Source: Candidatus Poseidonia sp.
GTDB taxonomy: Archaea; Thermoplasmatota; Poseidoniia; Poseidoniales; Poseidoniaceae
Direction of reading: 5' to 3'
Assembly: GCA_023254365.1 (NCBI GenBank)
Contig: JALRLQ010000035.1
Location: forward strand, 1-16,149
DNA length: 16,149 nt
Position numbers and translations under genes: made by a program. This document shows, one piece after another, positions 1 through 7,925 of this stretch. The stretch's first letter is position 1. Each line of letters starts with the position of its first letter. A model generated the notes under the pieces. That model did no database searches. It was given only the letters and a program-made list of their open reading frames with translations, and had not been told where the DNA came from.

Positions 1-323
1 GCGACGACGTTGGCGTCGAGCACCGTTTGGGCAGCTGCAGCGCCAACCGTACCGTCGCAGCCAGAGTCGGCTTCGACGAGTTCGAACGTGACGTCCGACT
101 GCATTGCGTTCAGGTCGGTGATGGCTTCCGTAGCACCGTACGTGAAACCAGCAGCGTCTTGGGCCAGAGGCCCGGTCAAGGGGTTCAAGAACCCAATCTT
201 GACGCTCGTGGTGGTCACGGTGTCGTCGTTGTCATCATCGTCTGCATCGTTGCTCGTACAACCCGCAAGGGCTGCCGAGACGAAACATAGGGCCATAATC
301 AGAGTTAGGAACTTGTTGTTCAT
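1..323 (-). CDS. ABC transporter substrate-binding lipoprotein, branched-chain amino acid type (partial, N-terminus)
   Basis: The reading frame starts at ATG 323-321 and runs off the left edge, so only about 107 N-terminal residues are visible. The protein opens with a short positive n-region and a hydrophobic stretch ending in ALAGC, a lipobox with the lipid-modified Cys at residue 22. An Asp-rich linker follows (about residues 25-34). Next comes the typical start of a periplasmic-binding-protein type 1 fold, VKIGFLNPLTGPLAQDA, then a G-A segment and a later E-A-D-S-G-C stretch, as in LivJ/LivK-type binding proteins (Peripla_BP_6). The likely role is to capture an amino acid or similar small solute outside the membrane for an ABC importer whose other genes would lie to the left. 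The start is supported by AGGAGA at 331-336 and a TATA box at 358-366. The ligand cannot be told from this part. Confidence 0.85.
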   Translation of the reverse strand, partial: MNNKFLTLIMALCFVSAALAGCTSNDADDDDNDDTVTTTSVKIGFLNPLTGPLAQDAAGFTYGATEAITDLNAMQSDVTFELVEADSGCDGTVGAAAAQTVLDANVV

Positions 324-330
324 TTTTACA

Positions 331-336
331 TCTCCT
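331..336 (-). promoter_or_regulatory. Shine-Dalgarno site of the substrate-binding lipoprotein gene
   Basis: AGGAGA on the minus strand lies 7 nt upstream of ATG 323, complementary to the archaeal 16S 3' end. It fixes the start codon and shows this gene is translated from a short leader rather than a leaderless mRNA. Confidence 0.7.
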
Positions 337-357
337 AATATTTCTCACTATGGACCC

Positions 358-366
358 AATATATAG
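358..366 (-). promoter_or_regulatory. Archaeal TATA box for the substrate-binding lipoprotein gene
   Basis: Reading the minus strand, CTATATATT forms a strong archaeal TATA element. A start site about 26 nt downstream falls near 336, giving a leader of roughly 13 nt that just includes the AGGAGA site. The 324-537 gap is otherwise without a gene; it holds this promoter and, presumably, the divergent promoter of the rhodanese pair, for which I see no clear TATA box. Confidence 0.55.
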
Positions 367-537
367 TCATTTACTCGGTAATGATAAACATGCAAGGAGC
401 CAAAACACACGATCGCTTCCCGTCTAAGCGGAGTCACATCCATTCACGCCCGTCCATCCAAACGATCCCGATTTCACAACACGAGGCCCACTGTATTACA
501 GGATAAGCATTAGAAAGCCAATGTATCTCGGAGGGCC

Positions 538-927
538 ATGCGACCCTATGTTCCGTTCCTGTTGATGCTTTTCATGTCAGGATGCCTTTCAAACGGCGGT
601 GCTTGGGAGCGAGTTGACGTAGAAGCTTTTGATGAGGCCATCAACGGAGATAACGGAGGTTTTCTCCTTGATGTTCGCACGACCTCTGAGTGGGAACAAG
701 ACGGTCATCTCGCCAATGCGACCCTGATACCTCACTCAGATTTGGAGGAGCGCGAGGATGAACTTCCCACCGACAAGGATACCCTCATTTTGTTGTATTG
801 CAGAAGTGGTAATCGCTCTCAAGATGCTGCGCAAACCCTGTTGGACATGGGGTTCACCAACCTTATTGAGCTTGAATCAGGCATCAACGGTTGGAAAAAC
901 GCAGGAATGCCTGTTGTGTATGAATGA
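538..927 (+). CDS. Rhodanese-domain lipoprotein (exported)
   Basis: This 129-residue protein has a short N-terminal hydrophobic segment ending in FMSGC, a lipobox with Cys16 as the predicted lipid-anchored residue, so the domain should face outside. The rhodanese fold follows: VDVEAFDEAI helix, LLDVRTTSEWEQDGHL (the Asp-Val-Arg and Glu-His-Leu-type signature), then the active-site loop C88-R-S-G-N-R-S and the C-terminal LESGINGWKNAGMPV motif. The loop C-x4-R is intact, so a persulfide-forming sulfurtransferase is plausible. Single-domain rhodaneses carry sulfane sulfur; the physiological donor and acceptor here are unknown. GGAGGG at 530-535 is very close to the ATG (about 2-3 nt), so a short-leader start is not certain. 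Its stop TGA at 925-927 is part of the Shine-Dalgarno of the next rhodanese gene, which suggests co-translation. Confidence 0.88.
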   Translation: MRPYVPFLLMLFMSGCLSNGGAWERVDVEAFDEAINGDNGGFLLDVRTTSEWEQDGHLANATLIPHSDLEEREDELPTDKDTLILLYCRSGNRSQDAAQTLLDMGFTNLIELESGINGWKNAGMPVVYE

Positions 928-936
928 GGTGGATGG

Positions 937-1263
937 ATGTTCAACTTCCTTTCCCGATTTTTTGGAGGTAAAGGTCCGTCTCTTTCTCACCTGCTCAGGG
1001 ACGGAGCGGTGGTCATCGATGTTCGGACACCGGGTGAATTTCAACGAGGGCACGTTGAAGGAAGCAGAAACATCCCCCTCCAATCGCTTTCTTCCAAACT
1101 CTCTTCCTTGAAGAAACAAAAGAAGGTCATCATCACGTGCTGTGCGAGTGGAATGCGGTCGGGAAAGGCGGCGAAAATCCTTCGCCAGTCAGGCATGGAA
1201 GCCCACAACGGTGGTTCGTGGCAGGCTGTGGCGAAAGCCAGTCAATCGCAAGACCGTCAATAG
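937..1263 (+). CDS. Rhodanese-like domain protein (cytosolic)
   Basis: This 108-residue single-domain rhodanese has no signal peptide. Visible motifs are VVIDVRTPGEFQRGHVEGSRNIPL (substrate-loop side), the central VIITCCASGMRSGKAA segment with catalytic Cys69 in the C-x4-R loop (C69, R74), and a shortened C-terminal GGSW motif near residue 93 in place of the commoner GG-x-x-W. The adjacent Cys68 makes a Cys-Cys pair at the active site. It follows the lipoprotein rhodanese by 9 nt. The site TGAGGTGG at 925-932 both ends the upstream gene and acts as the ribosome binding site. It probably moves sulfane sulfur in the cytosol; whether it works with its exported neighbour is inference from adjacency. 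Confidence 0.87.
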   Translation: MFNFLSRFFGGKGPSLSHLLRDGAVVIDVRTPGEFQRGHVEGSRNIPLQSLSSKLSSLKKQKKVIITCCASGMRSGKAAKILRQSGMEAHNGGSWQAVAKASQSQDRQ

Positions 1264-1281
1264 AGCAACGCGGAAGAACAT

Positions 1282-2502
1282 TCAGGCTTCGTGGAGTTCT
1301 TTCGGCATGTCGGGTCCTACGGCCACAATGGTGGCGAACCACGCTATGCCGGCGGCCACAACCACCGCGCCCATGGTCGAGTGAATCGTCCATCCGAACG
1401 GCAGCACGTGCAGTTCCGTTCCTTCGGTCCAGTAGGTGACGTTGGAGACATCTTGGGCTTGGATGAACCACGAAACCATGAGCACCAGGACCTGCATGGC
1501 GGCCATGAAAGGAACATAGACCTGCATCCCGAAATTCTTGTGCAACGGAAGGGCCATCTCGCCAATCACTGCCCATGCGAGACTCATCAACAAGACCGTT
1601 CGGTCAAATTCCGAATACACCCACATGCTGACCGCATAGAAACTGAACAGAATGAGCATCGAGCCCCGAGCGGGTTGCCAGCGGCGCAAAAAGAGAATCA
1701 ACACACCTGACGTCATGAGGGCTTGAAGCCAAAGGCTCTGAAGGCCGATTTCCAAAGCCTCGTTGTAATTGCCGTAATCGCAGAAGTTGGTTGAACCGCT
1801 GTAGCAAAAATGCTGGAGTGGCCTGAACCATAGGTTGCTGTAACGGAACATCAGCATCAACACGGCCCACGCAGCGCCAACGCCAAACACCAACAACAGT
1901 TGCGATTTCACGCCGTTGGTGCCGCTTTTGGCATCGGGCCATGCCGACCACATCGGTGCGGTAACGGACATCACCAAGCCGATGAACAACCCAATGTGGG
2001 TCGGAGATAGCAGAATGTCTGTGTTGTTTTCAACACCCAACAGTTCATGCCAAATCATGTCACCAAAGCCCGCAATACTGAAAATCACAATCCCGTACAC
2101 GCCGGGTTTATGATGCGGGGCAACGCTGTCAAGGGCTTGGAAGGGATGTTTGACCAAATGGGTCAAGCCTTCGTCGGGAAGGATGGCGTACGTGATGTAC
2201 AAGCCGTAAGCGGTTGCTCCGGAATACCAAATCGCATGCCAGGGTGTGAAGAAGGTGTCATCCACCACACCAGAAATATGAGCAAAGGCGTCGGTCAAGA
2301 GACCACCAAGACACCACAAGCCGAGAACGAGGACGAGGAGATCGTAATGCTTCTCTCCAATTTTTGGCAACCCTGCGAGACGTTTGCTGAGGAGAAAAGC
2401 CACGCCTCCAGCCAGCGCAAGGGTTCCGAAGAACAGGGTTGGAAATCCGAACAGCAAATTGGGTTCTGAAACCGCGTCAAGTGAGTGTGCAGGATGGTGC
2501 AT
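1282..2502 (-). CDS. Conserved polytopic membrane protein with intramembrane Asp/His motifs, function unknown
   Basis: This 406-residue protein has about 11 hydrophobic segments. Near the ends of the first segments there are conserved-looking polar motifs: D71-A-F-A-H75, FFTPWH89AIWYSG, GFGD148MIWH152ELLGVE and LLSPTH169IG. The repeated WH and TH residues next to Asp suggest a metal or proton site, but that is inference. One loop (about residues 230-245) has two Cys seven residues apart that could form a disulfide. I recall the FFTPWH and WHELLG/SPTH patterns from unnamed membrane proteins in actinobacteria and other groups, but I know no assigned function. The start at ATG 2502 lies 26 nt from a TATA box centred near 2528 with no Shine-Dalgarno, so a leaderless mRNA is likely. 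It converges on the rhodanese pair with an 18-nt gap. Confidence 0.8.
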   Translation of the reverse strand: MHHPAHSLDAVSEPNLLFGFPTLFFGTLALAGGVAFLLSKRLAGLPKIGEKHYDLLVLVLGLWCLGGLLTDAFAHISGVVDDTFFTPWHAIWYSGATAYGLYITYAILPDEGLTHLVKHPFQALDSVAPHHKPGVYGIVIFSIAGFGDMIWHELLGVENNTDILLSPTHIGLFIGLVMSVTAPMWSAWPDAKSGTNGVKSQLLLVFGVGAAWAVLMLMFRYSNLWFRPLQHFCYSGSTNFCDYGNYNEALEIGLQSLWLQALMTSGVLILFLRRWQPARGSMLILFSFYAVSMWVYSEFDRTVLLMSLAWAVIGEMALPLHKNFGMQVYVPFMAAMQVLVLMVSWFIQAQDVSNVTYWTEGTELHVLPFGWTIHSTMGAVVVAAGIAWFATIVAVGPDMPKELHEA

Positions 2503-2523
2503 GGATTCAAGATTTTGAGTGTA

Positions 2524-2533
2524 CTTATAAAAA
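2524..2533 (-). promoter_or_regulatory. TATA box for the polytopic membrane protein gene (leaderless)
   Basis: On the minus strand the sequence TTTTTATAAG is centred about 26 nt upstream of ATG 2502, the spacing expected if transcription begins at the start codon. There is no Shine-Dalgarno between them. The element is only 10-20 nt upstream of the first ATG codons of the divergent frame (2543 and 2546), too close to serve those, which also argues for the later start of that gene. Confidence 0.55.
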
Positions 2534-2599
2534 CGACTTCAATTGATGCGCGATGGATGGTTTTTCGGTTCCGTGAATGATGCCACGGGTGCGAGAAGC

Positions 2600-2607
2600 A
2601 TATACAC
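2600..2607 (+). promoter_or_regulatory. Putative TATA box for the kelch surface protein gene
   Basis: ATATACAC lies about 26 nt upstream of ATG 2630. The position fits a leaderless transcript starting at the codon that gives the protein a proper signal peptide. The match to the archaeal TATA consensus is moderate. Confidence 0.4.
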
Positions 2608-2629
2608 GCCCTCCAACCTACCTTGCCTC

Positions 2630-5600
2630 ATGGGCGTGGAGCGGCGCGGGACAGCCGGGGCTTTTCTGATGGTCGTCATGATGCTCGCCATGGCGTGGCT
2701 GCCCTGCGTCCAGCAGGAGGACACTGTTGATGTCCTCAACCAAGAGGTGTCCGTTCGCGACACCATGCAAGTGACGCAAAACTTCACCACTTCACAGGGG
2801 TTCTCTCTCACGAACCTCTCCCTCAATCCAGCAAGCGGATTGACCTCGTTAACCCGGCCGAGTATGTCATGGACCACGCCGGGTGGCTTTGGCCTGACTT
2901 CATTGCGTTCGGGTGCATGTTCTGCGTACCTCCCATCGACCAACGAAGTGTTTCTCATCGGTGGAAGGGTGGACGTGGACCCAACCCAAACCGGTGACGA
3001 AGCGATTACAAAAAGTGTTGAGATTTTCGATATGACCAACAAGACGTGGTCGCCATCTCTTGAAGAACTGAAGCAAGTGCAACAGTACCACAAGTGTGCT
3101 GTTGCAGGAGGAAAAATCTACGCCATCGGCGACTACTATCCCTTCGCTTCACCCAGTATGGAAGCCAGTGGACTCGTGCAGGTGTTTGACCCTGCGGCAG
3201 GAAATTGGAGTTACGGAACGTCCATGCCGGGTAACCGTTCGGTGGGATTGGCCGGTGTAACGGAGCACGGGGGGATGATCTACGTTGCTGGAGGCGTGAC
3301 GGCTCAGGACCGCTCAGACCTCACCGACCGCCTCTTGCGTTACGACCCAAACAACGACACCTGGACGCAACTGGCCAGCATGAACAACCCACGTCACTCG
3401 TTCGAATTGGTTTCCTTCAAGGGGAAACTCATCGCTTACGGCGGGGTCGCTCAGTTCTTTGATCCTGCTGCAAACACGACCGTCGAAGGTGACTCCAACC
3501 TCACCGAAGCCTACGACCCCATCACCAACACCTGGTCGCAGCTTCCGAACGCTACTCGCAAACTGTCGGCATACTCGGCCGCCGTGTACAACGATGAAAT
3601 CGTGATTCATGGTGGCTACACATCGGGGGGTTGGCAGGGCACATCCAACGACAAGACCTACGGCTACGACCCGTTCAACAACCTTTGGAACACGCACGCC
3701 ACGCTCCAGACCGGCCTGTACGATTCCACACTTGTAAGAGCGAACGACACACTGGTCTATGCCAGCGGAGACAGCAGTCCAACACGGTTTGGGACATGGT
3801 CCATTCAATACCTTGCAGAAAACGAATACAACGTCAACCCCAGCCAGCGAGAAGGTTTGCTGGTCTCCCCCATCCAAGATTTGCGAACCGGCTCAGATGG
3901 GGCGGCCAGTCTGTTGTGGTTGGCCTTTTCGACGCTCGAGCCAACCGACACCTCCATCGGTTTGCAATATCGAACGGCACAGTCGCTGCAGGGTATTGCT
4001 TCGGCGTCTTGGCTACCCACCACTGTGCCCATTAACACCTATCTGTCGGCGGGGAACACCTCCCTGTCCGGCGTTCTTGAAGATTCACCTTACCTCCAAT
4101 ACCGCGTTCGATACGAAACCACGAACCTCATGGATTGGGTGACGCCAACGCTCCTCGAAGTTTCCATCGGTGCAGACACCGCAGAATTTACAGGAACGGT
4201 TCCCGCCACCATCCAACCCACCTCCTCTCCGCTGACCATCTCAACCCTTCACCATGGCGTGACGCAAAGCGGAACATACACGCTTCAACTCCATCCCTGC
4301 AACGAACTCGGAAGCTTTCAGGTCGGCTCAGATTGGTTGAAATTGATCTACAACACGACCACGGACACACTCACCGTTGAAGACCCCGAGGGGTTGCTGT
4401 TTGGACAACCAACCGCCACCCTTGGAGCCAATGGTGCCAACGGGCAAGCCGTTGATTGGACATTTTCCATCGGCGGCACCATGCCAACAGACCATCTACG
4501 CATCAAAACCACAACGCACGCTCAGCGCAATGTCACCTACTTGCACGACGACATCATCGGCATGGATCGAGAAGTCACGGTAGAACTCACCAACATCACC
4601 GCTGACGCATCGAGTCAAGGCGACGAGACGGTTGAGGTGGGGGAGGTACTCCCGGGCAACAGCCTGCTCAACATCAGCCTCGATCACTTCTTCACCAACA
4701 GTGGCCTACGGGTGTTGGGGGGCCAGTTGCAAGCGCGATTGCACGTGGACATGCACACCTATGACCTCGATGTCTTCGGAGAGCGCATCTGGTACAATGA
4801 AAGTTCAGAATGGTTTGATTTGCCTTCAGGTCAACTCTACCATGCGTTGCTCAACGTTCCCGAAACGCTGTCCGGTGAGGTGGACCTCTGGTTTGAGGCC
4901 CGAACAAGCGAAGACTGGGGCCTGACCTTTTCGACTGAACCGCATTCGTTCATCGTCAACAGCAACGGGCCTACGCTTCTCGATGTCTCCCCCTCCTTGG
5001 ATGCGTACATCAACGAAGACGTGTACCGAACCGTGTCCTTTGCGTTCTACGATGTGGGCGGTTTCACGAACGAAACGCTCTTCGCATACGCCTGGCTTGA
5101 GGCACGCAACGATGGAACAAACGGCCATCCCAAGGACGGTGTACCGCAACGCGGTGAATACGAACCTGCTGTGTATTACCTCCATCAACAAGGGAACCGC
5201 TGGACCGTGAACGTCACCGTGAATGACACGATCAACGACGACCACGAATGGGCAAGGGTGTTGCTTGAAGGGCAAGACATCGCAGGGTTTGGTATTCCTA
5301 CGGCGACGCCTGAGGACGGCCATGCTCGTTGGGAATCGAGGACACCAACCAAGAGTCAACTGGTCTCGTTTGAACCGACAACGAACTTGCTTTCAGACAC
5401 TCTGATGCGATTCGAACCCGCACAGGAAGTGGGCTGGTCCATCGTGGTGGAAGATCTGAACGGCCTCAACGACATTATGGAGGTCCGGGTCGAACTTGGA
5501 AATGACGATTCTCTCGGTTTCAAGTACACCGTTCTCGACAACACCTGTGCTGTCTTGGACGAACGTTTGCAAATATTGCCCACGGGGTGCGTGGTCGATA

Positions 5601-7309
5601 CCAGCAACGGCGTGCTTGCATTGGACATCACGGCGAAGGTGGAATGGAGTTTTATCGAGGCAGGCCTGATTCAGGGTGAAGTTGACATTTGGCTCAAGGA
5701 CTATGATGGCACGCAGCGCTTCGACTACAGCGAAGCCTGGGTCTTGGAGCGTGCCATGGCCATTAACCTCAACAGTTTGCGGGATGATGATGGTCCGGTC
5801 AACCAAGTCATTGGTGAGACCGCCGTGGTGATGGCTGGCGACCACTTGAACCTCACAGCCGATATATCCCACCAAACCAGCGCCACACCTTACACAGGCG
5901 ACCTCCGATTGCGATGGGACGGGATGATTCAGAGCAACCCGTGGAAAGGCGGAGCCACCGTGAACATCGAAAACGGCATGATGTTTGCTTCCATCCCAAC
6001 GCCGGACACTTCGGGTTTGGTTTACGACCTTACCTTGACGTTGTGGGACCCGTTTGAAACTGAACAACTGGCCAGTTACGAAGTCCCATCGTTCCGTGTT
6101 GACCACCAACCACCGGCCTTGTTGGCTTCCTCGATTCTCGACACCATCTCTCGCTACCACCTTGACGATGTTCAGATCGGCGTGAACATTGACGAGGAAC
6201 AGGGTTGGTCATCGCCTCTGGAACTCACCTGCCAGGTTCGCTCAATGGATGTTGAATGGGAGGCCATCACGCTGGTGAGAAACGCCACCACATACTTCAA
6301 CGGCAACACCATGTTCAGTTTTACCTATGATTTCAGTGAACTCGGCGACCCCTCTCTGCTCTCCCCTCAGGCGACCTTGGCCTGCTGGGCACAAGGTAGC
6401 GATGACGCAGGTTGGACGTTGACCTCCGCAACAGGCAACTCCGCCCTTGACCCTTGGTTGGAAGCACCGCTCAACAACATTGGGCCTGATTTGGCGCTTG
6501 AAAACATTGAGATTTCTGAGGAGTTCAAGGCGGGGGAGACCGTTCGCCTTTCGTTCTATGTCGTCAACGGTGGAGAGGGGCTCACAGTACCGTTCAACGC
6601 CACCATTGAACTTGTTCAAGGCGATGAAAGGACCCTGATTGGACGTTCAATTTTCTCTTCAATGGACGAGAACACCGCGAAATCTGTGAAACGATCGTTC
6701 ACCGCTCCCGAAGGAACGTGGACGCTCGAAATCACGGTCGATCTTGAGCAAAACATTTGGGAAATCGACGAGACAAACAACGTCTACAGCAAACAGTACA
6801 CCACCGCTGGCGATGGATTTGGTGGGGTGATTCTCCTCGGCGGCGCAGGGATGATGGGACTGCTCGGACTTCTCGTGGTCCTTCGGCGGCGAAAAGGACC
6901 AGAAATTGACGACGGGAAACTTGCAGTGGCGTTGAATGCCACACCAGGCCCGACAGCACCTCCTCCTGCAACCCCAGAAAAACGGCGCGGTCCTCCTGGA
7001 GGAAAGGTGGTCAAGAAGGAAGGTGGTCAACCGAAGAAAGGACCACCTCGCGGCCCGCCCAAGGCGGCTGAGCCTGTTCCTGAAGTCTCTCCCCAAGCGA
7101 TGGCAGCTCAATACATGGATGCGTTGGGAACACCCGAAACGGTGGAGCCTTCTCCTGACGCCTCGACACATGCAGCTGATTATTCTCAACTGCCGGGCGG
7201 AGGGGAGTACGAATACACCGCTGAAGGGACGTTCTATGTTGGAGAGACCTGTGGCCGATGGATCTTGAACGAGGACAAATCGTTCACAAAACTGCCTGAA
7301 GATGGATGA
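2630..7309 (+). CDS. Giant kelch-repeat surface protein with CARDB-like domain, C-terminal membrane anchor and cytoplasmic tail
   Basis: About 1,559 residues from ATG 2630. An earlier in-frame ATG at 2543 would add 29 residues before the signal sequence, so I prefer 2630. Order of parts: signal peptide (positive n-region, hydrophobic core about residues 9-25); five or six kelch blades (about 85-395) with GG doublets and later Tyr-Asp-Pro...Trp motifs, as in a beta-propeller; a long beta-rich region I cannot assign (about 400-1280); a CARDB-like Ig domain (about 1282-1390) with the ending motif EIDETNNVY; one membrane segment (about 1397-1418) followed by RRRK; and a Pro/Lys-rich cytoplasmic tail of about 140 residues ending in a compact aromatic module. 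More than 20 N-x-S/T sequons lie in the outer part, which suits archaeal N-glycosylation. A cell-surface binding or adhesion role is likely; the ligand is unknown. Confidence 0.85.
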   Translation: MGVERRGTAGAFLMVVMMLAMAWLPCVQQEDTVDVLNQEVSVRDTMQVTQNFTTSQGFSLTNLSLNPASGLTSLTRPSMSWTTPGGFGLTSLRSGACSAYLPSTNEVFLIGGRVDVDPTQTGDEAITKSVEIFDMTNKTWSPSLEELKQVQQYHKCAVAGGKIYAIGDYYPFASPSMEASGLVQVFDPAAGNWSYGTSMPGNRSVGLAGVTEHGGMIYVAGGVTAQDRSDLTDRLLRYDPNNDTWTQLASMNNPRHSFELVSFKGKLIAYGGVAQFFDPAANTTVEGDSNLTEAYDPITNTWSQLPNATRKLSAYSAAVYNDEIVIHGGYTSGGWQGTSNDKTYGYDPFNNLWNTHATLQTGLYDSTLVRANDTLVYASGDSSPTRFGTWSIQYLAENEYNVNPSQREGLLVSPIQDLRTGSDGAASLLWLAFSTLEPTDTSIGLQYRTAQSLQGIASASWLPTTVPINTYLSAGNTSLSGVLEDSPYLQYRVRYETTNLMDWVTPTLLEVSIGADTAEFTGTVPATIQPTSSPLTISTLHHGVTQSGTYTLQLHPCNELGSFQVGSDWLKLIYNTTTDTLTVEDPEGLLFGQPTATLGANGANGQAVDWTFSIGGTMPTDHLRIKTTTHAQRNVTYLHDDIIGMDREVTVELTNITADASSQGDETVEVGEVLPGNSLLNISLDHFFTNSGLRVLGGQLQARLHVDMHTYDLDVFGERIWYNESSEWFDLPSGQLYHALLNVPETLSGEVDLWFEARTSEDWGLTFSTEPHSFIVNSNGPTLLDVSPSLDAYINEDVYRTVSFAFYDVGGFTNETLFAYAWLEARNDGTNGHPKDGVPQRGEYEPAVYYLHQQGNRWTVNVTVNDTINDDHEWARVLLEGQDIAGFGIPTATPEDGHARWESRTPTKSQLVSFEPTTNLLSDTLMRFEPAQEVGWSIVVEDLNGLNDIMEVRVELGNDDSLGFKYTVLDNTCAVLDERLQILPTGCVVDTSNGVLALDITAKVEWSFIEAGLIQGEVDIWLKDYDGTQRFDYSEAWVLERAMAINLNSLRDDDGPVNQVIGETAVVMAGDHLNLTADISHQTSATPYTGDLRLRWDGMIQSNPWKGGATVNIENGMMFASIPTPDTSGLVYDLTLTLWDPFETEQLASYEVPSFRVDHQPPALLASSILDTISRYHLDDVQIGVNIDEEQGWSSPLELTCQVRSMDVEWEAITLVRNATTYFNGNTMFSFTYDFSELGDPSLLSPQATLACWAQGSDDAGWTLTSATGNSALDPWLEAPLNNIGPDLALENIEISEEFKAGETVRLSFYVVNGGEGLTVPFNATIELVQGDERTLIGRSIFSSMDENTAKSVKRSFTAPEGTWTLEITVDLEQNIWEIDETNNVYSKQYTTAGDGFGGVILLGGAGMMGLLGLLVVLRRRKGPEIDDGKLAVALNATPGPTAPPPATPEKRRGPPGGKVVKKEGGQPKKGPPRGPPKAAEPVPEVSPQAMAAQYMDALGTPETVEPSPDASTHAADYSQLPGGGEYEYTAEGTFYVGETCGRWILNEDKSFTKLPEDG

Positions 7310-7346
7310 AGCCTACCTTCATGAAGCCTGAGGGTGTCCAAGGAGC

Positions 7347-7925
7347 ATGAGTGAAGCCGCTGCAGACATTCGCAGGGTTCTCACCATCGTTTTTCGAAGC
7401 GTTCAGAGCCTTCCTCGGGCAGACCTCGAACGCACCTTGTCCTTTGACATGGAGTGGCTTGAACCGCATGAAGCCGAAGAAGCGGTTGAGCAATTGGTGA
7501 ATGCAGGCTGGCTCAAAGAGAAATCAGGTGAACTCACGGCAGCGGTGACCCTTGGCGACATCGACGTCCCCTTCGGTTGGTTTCCTCGGCCAAGTCGTCT
7601 CTTGCAGCCCGTTGGCCCCGACGACATAGAGCTCCCACAATCCGAATCGCCGGCCTCAACCAGCACCCCTGTTGCATCGCCATCACCTCCCGCCGTGGAC
7701 ATTCAGGAACCCAGCACCAACAACGACCCACGGGCAGCACTCACACGCAGAGTGAAAGGATTCATCGTTCGCCAAAGCGGATTGACGGCCGAAGAATTGC
7801 AACGGAGGGCTGAGCGTAAAATCGCAGCCTTTCATCTCATTACGCCGTGGTTGGCCTATGCGCTGGTCGCTCGTGAGCAAGGGTTGGAGATGGACGATAT
7901 TGTCCAGGCCCTCGCAGTGGTCTGA
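7347..7925 (+). CDS. DUF2240 family protein
   Basis: This 192-residue soluble protein matches the pattern I recall for the archaeal DUF2240 family: an N-terminal helical, winged-helix-like half with LSFDMEWLEPHEAEEAVEQL and GWLKEKSGEL, then a VPFGWFPRPSRL segment, and a C-terminal helical half with AFHLITPWLAYALVAREQG and EMDDIVQAL. The two halves are joined by a Pro/Ser/Thr-rich linker (about residues 94-127), which makes the protein longer than the roughly 150 residues I would expect. No molecular function is established for the family as far as I know. AAGGAG at 7340-7345 lies unusually close to ATG 7347. It is 37 nt downstream of the kelch gene on the same strand and ends exactly against the convergent exporter gene. 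Confidence 0.72.
   Translation: MSEAAADIRRVLTIVFRSVQSLPRADLERTLSFDMEWLEPHEAEEAVEQLVNAGWLKEKSGELTAAVTLGDIDVPFGWFPRPSRLLQPVGPDDIELPQSESPASTSTPVASPSPPAVDIQEPSTNNDPRAALTRRVKGFIVRQSGLTAEELQRRAERKIAAFHLITPWLAYALVAREQGLEMDDIVQALAVV

Noticed and set aside
414..430. CGCTT/AAGCG inverted repeat in the 324-537 spacer
   Set aside because: A 5-bp stem with a 7-nt loop is too weak to call a terminator, operator or RNA without conservation.
515..526. AAGCCAATGTAT shared upstream of the rhodanese gene and of the small gene (15132-15143)
   Set aside because: A 12-base match is expected several times by chance in 16 kb, and the distance to the start differs (11 and 4 nt), so a shared regulator is not supported.
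2543..2629. Earlier ATG codons of the kelch gene
   Set aside because: They would place 29 non-hydrophobic residues before the signal peptide and are too close to the TATA element at 2524-2533.
5393..6160. 255-codon open frame antisense to the kelch gene
   Set aside because: The translation shows no fold-like pattern, start site or homologous motif; it is a shadow of codon bias in the opposite gene, as are the frames at 3314-3877 and 4826-5359.
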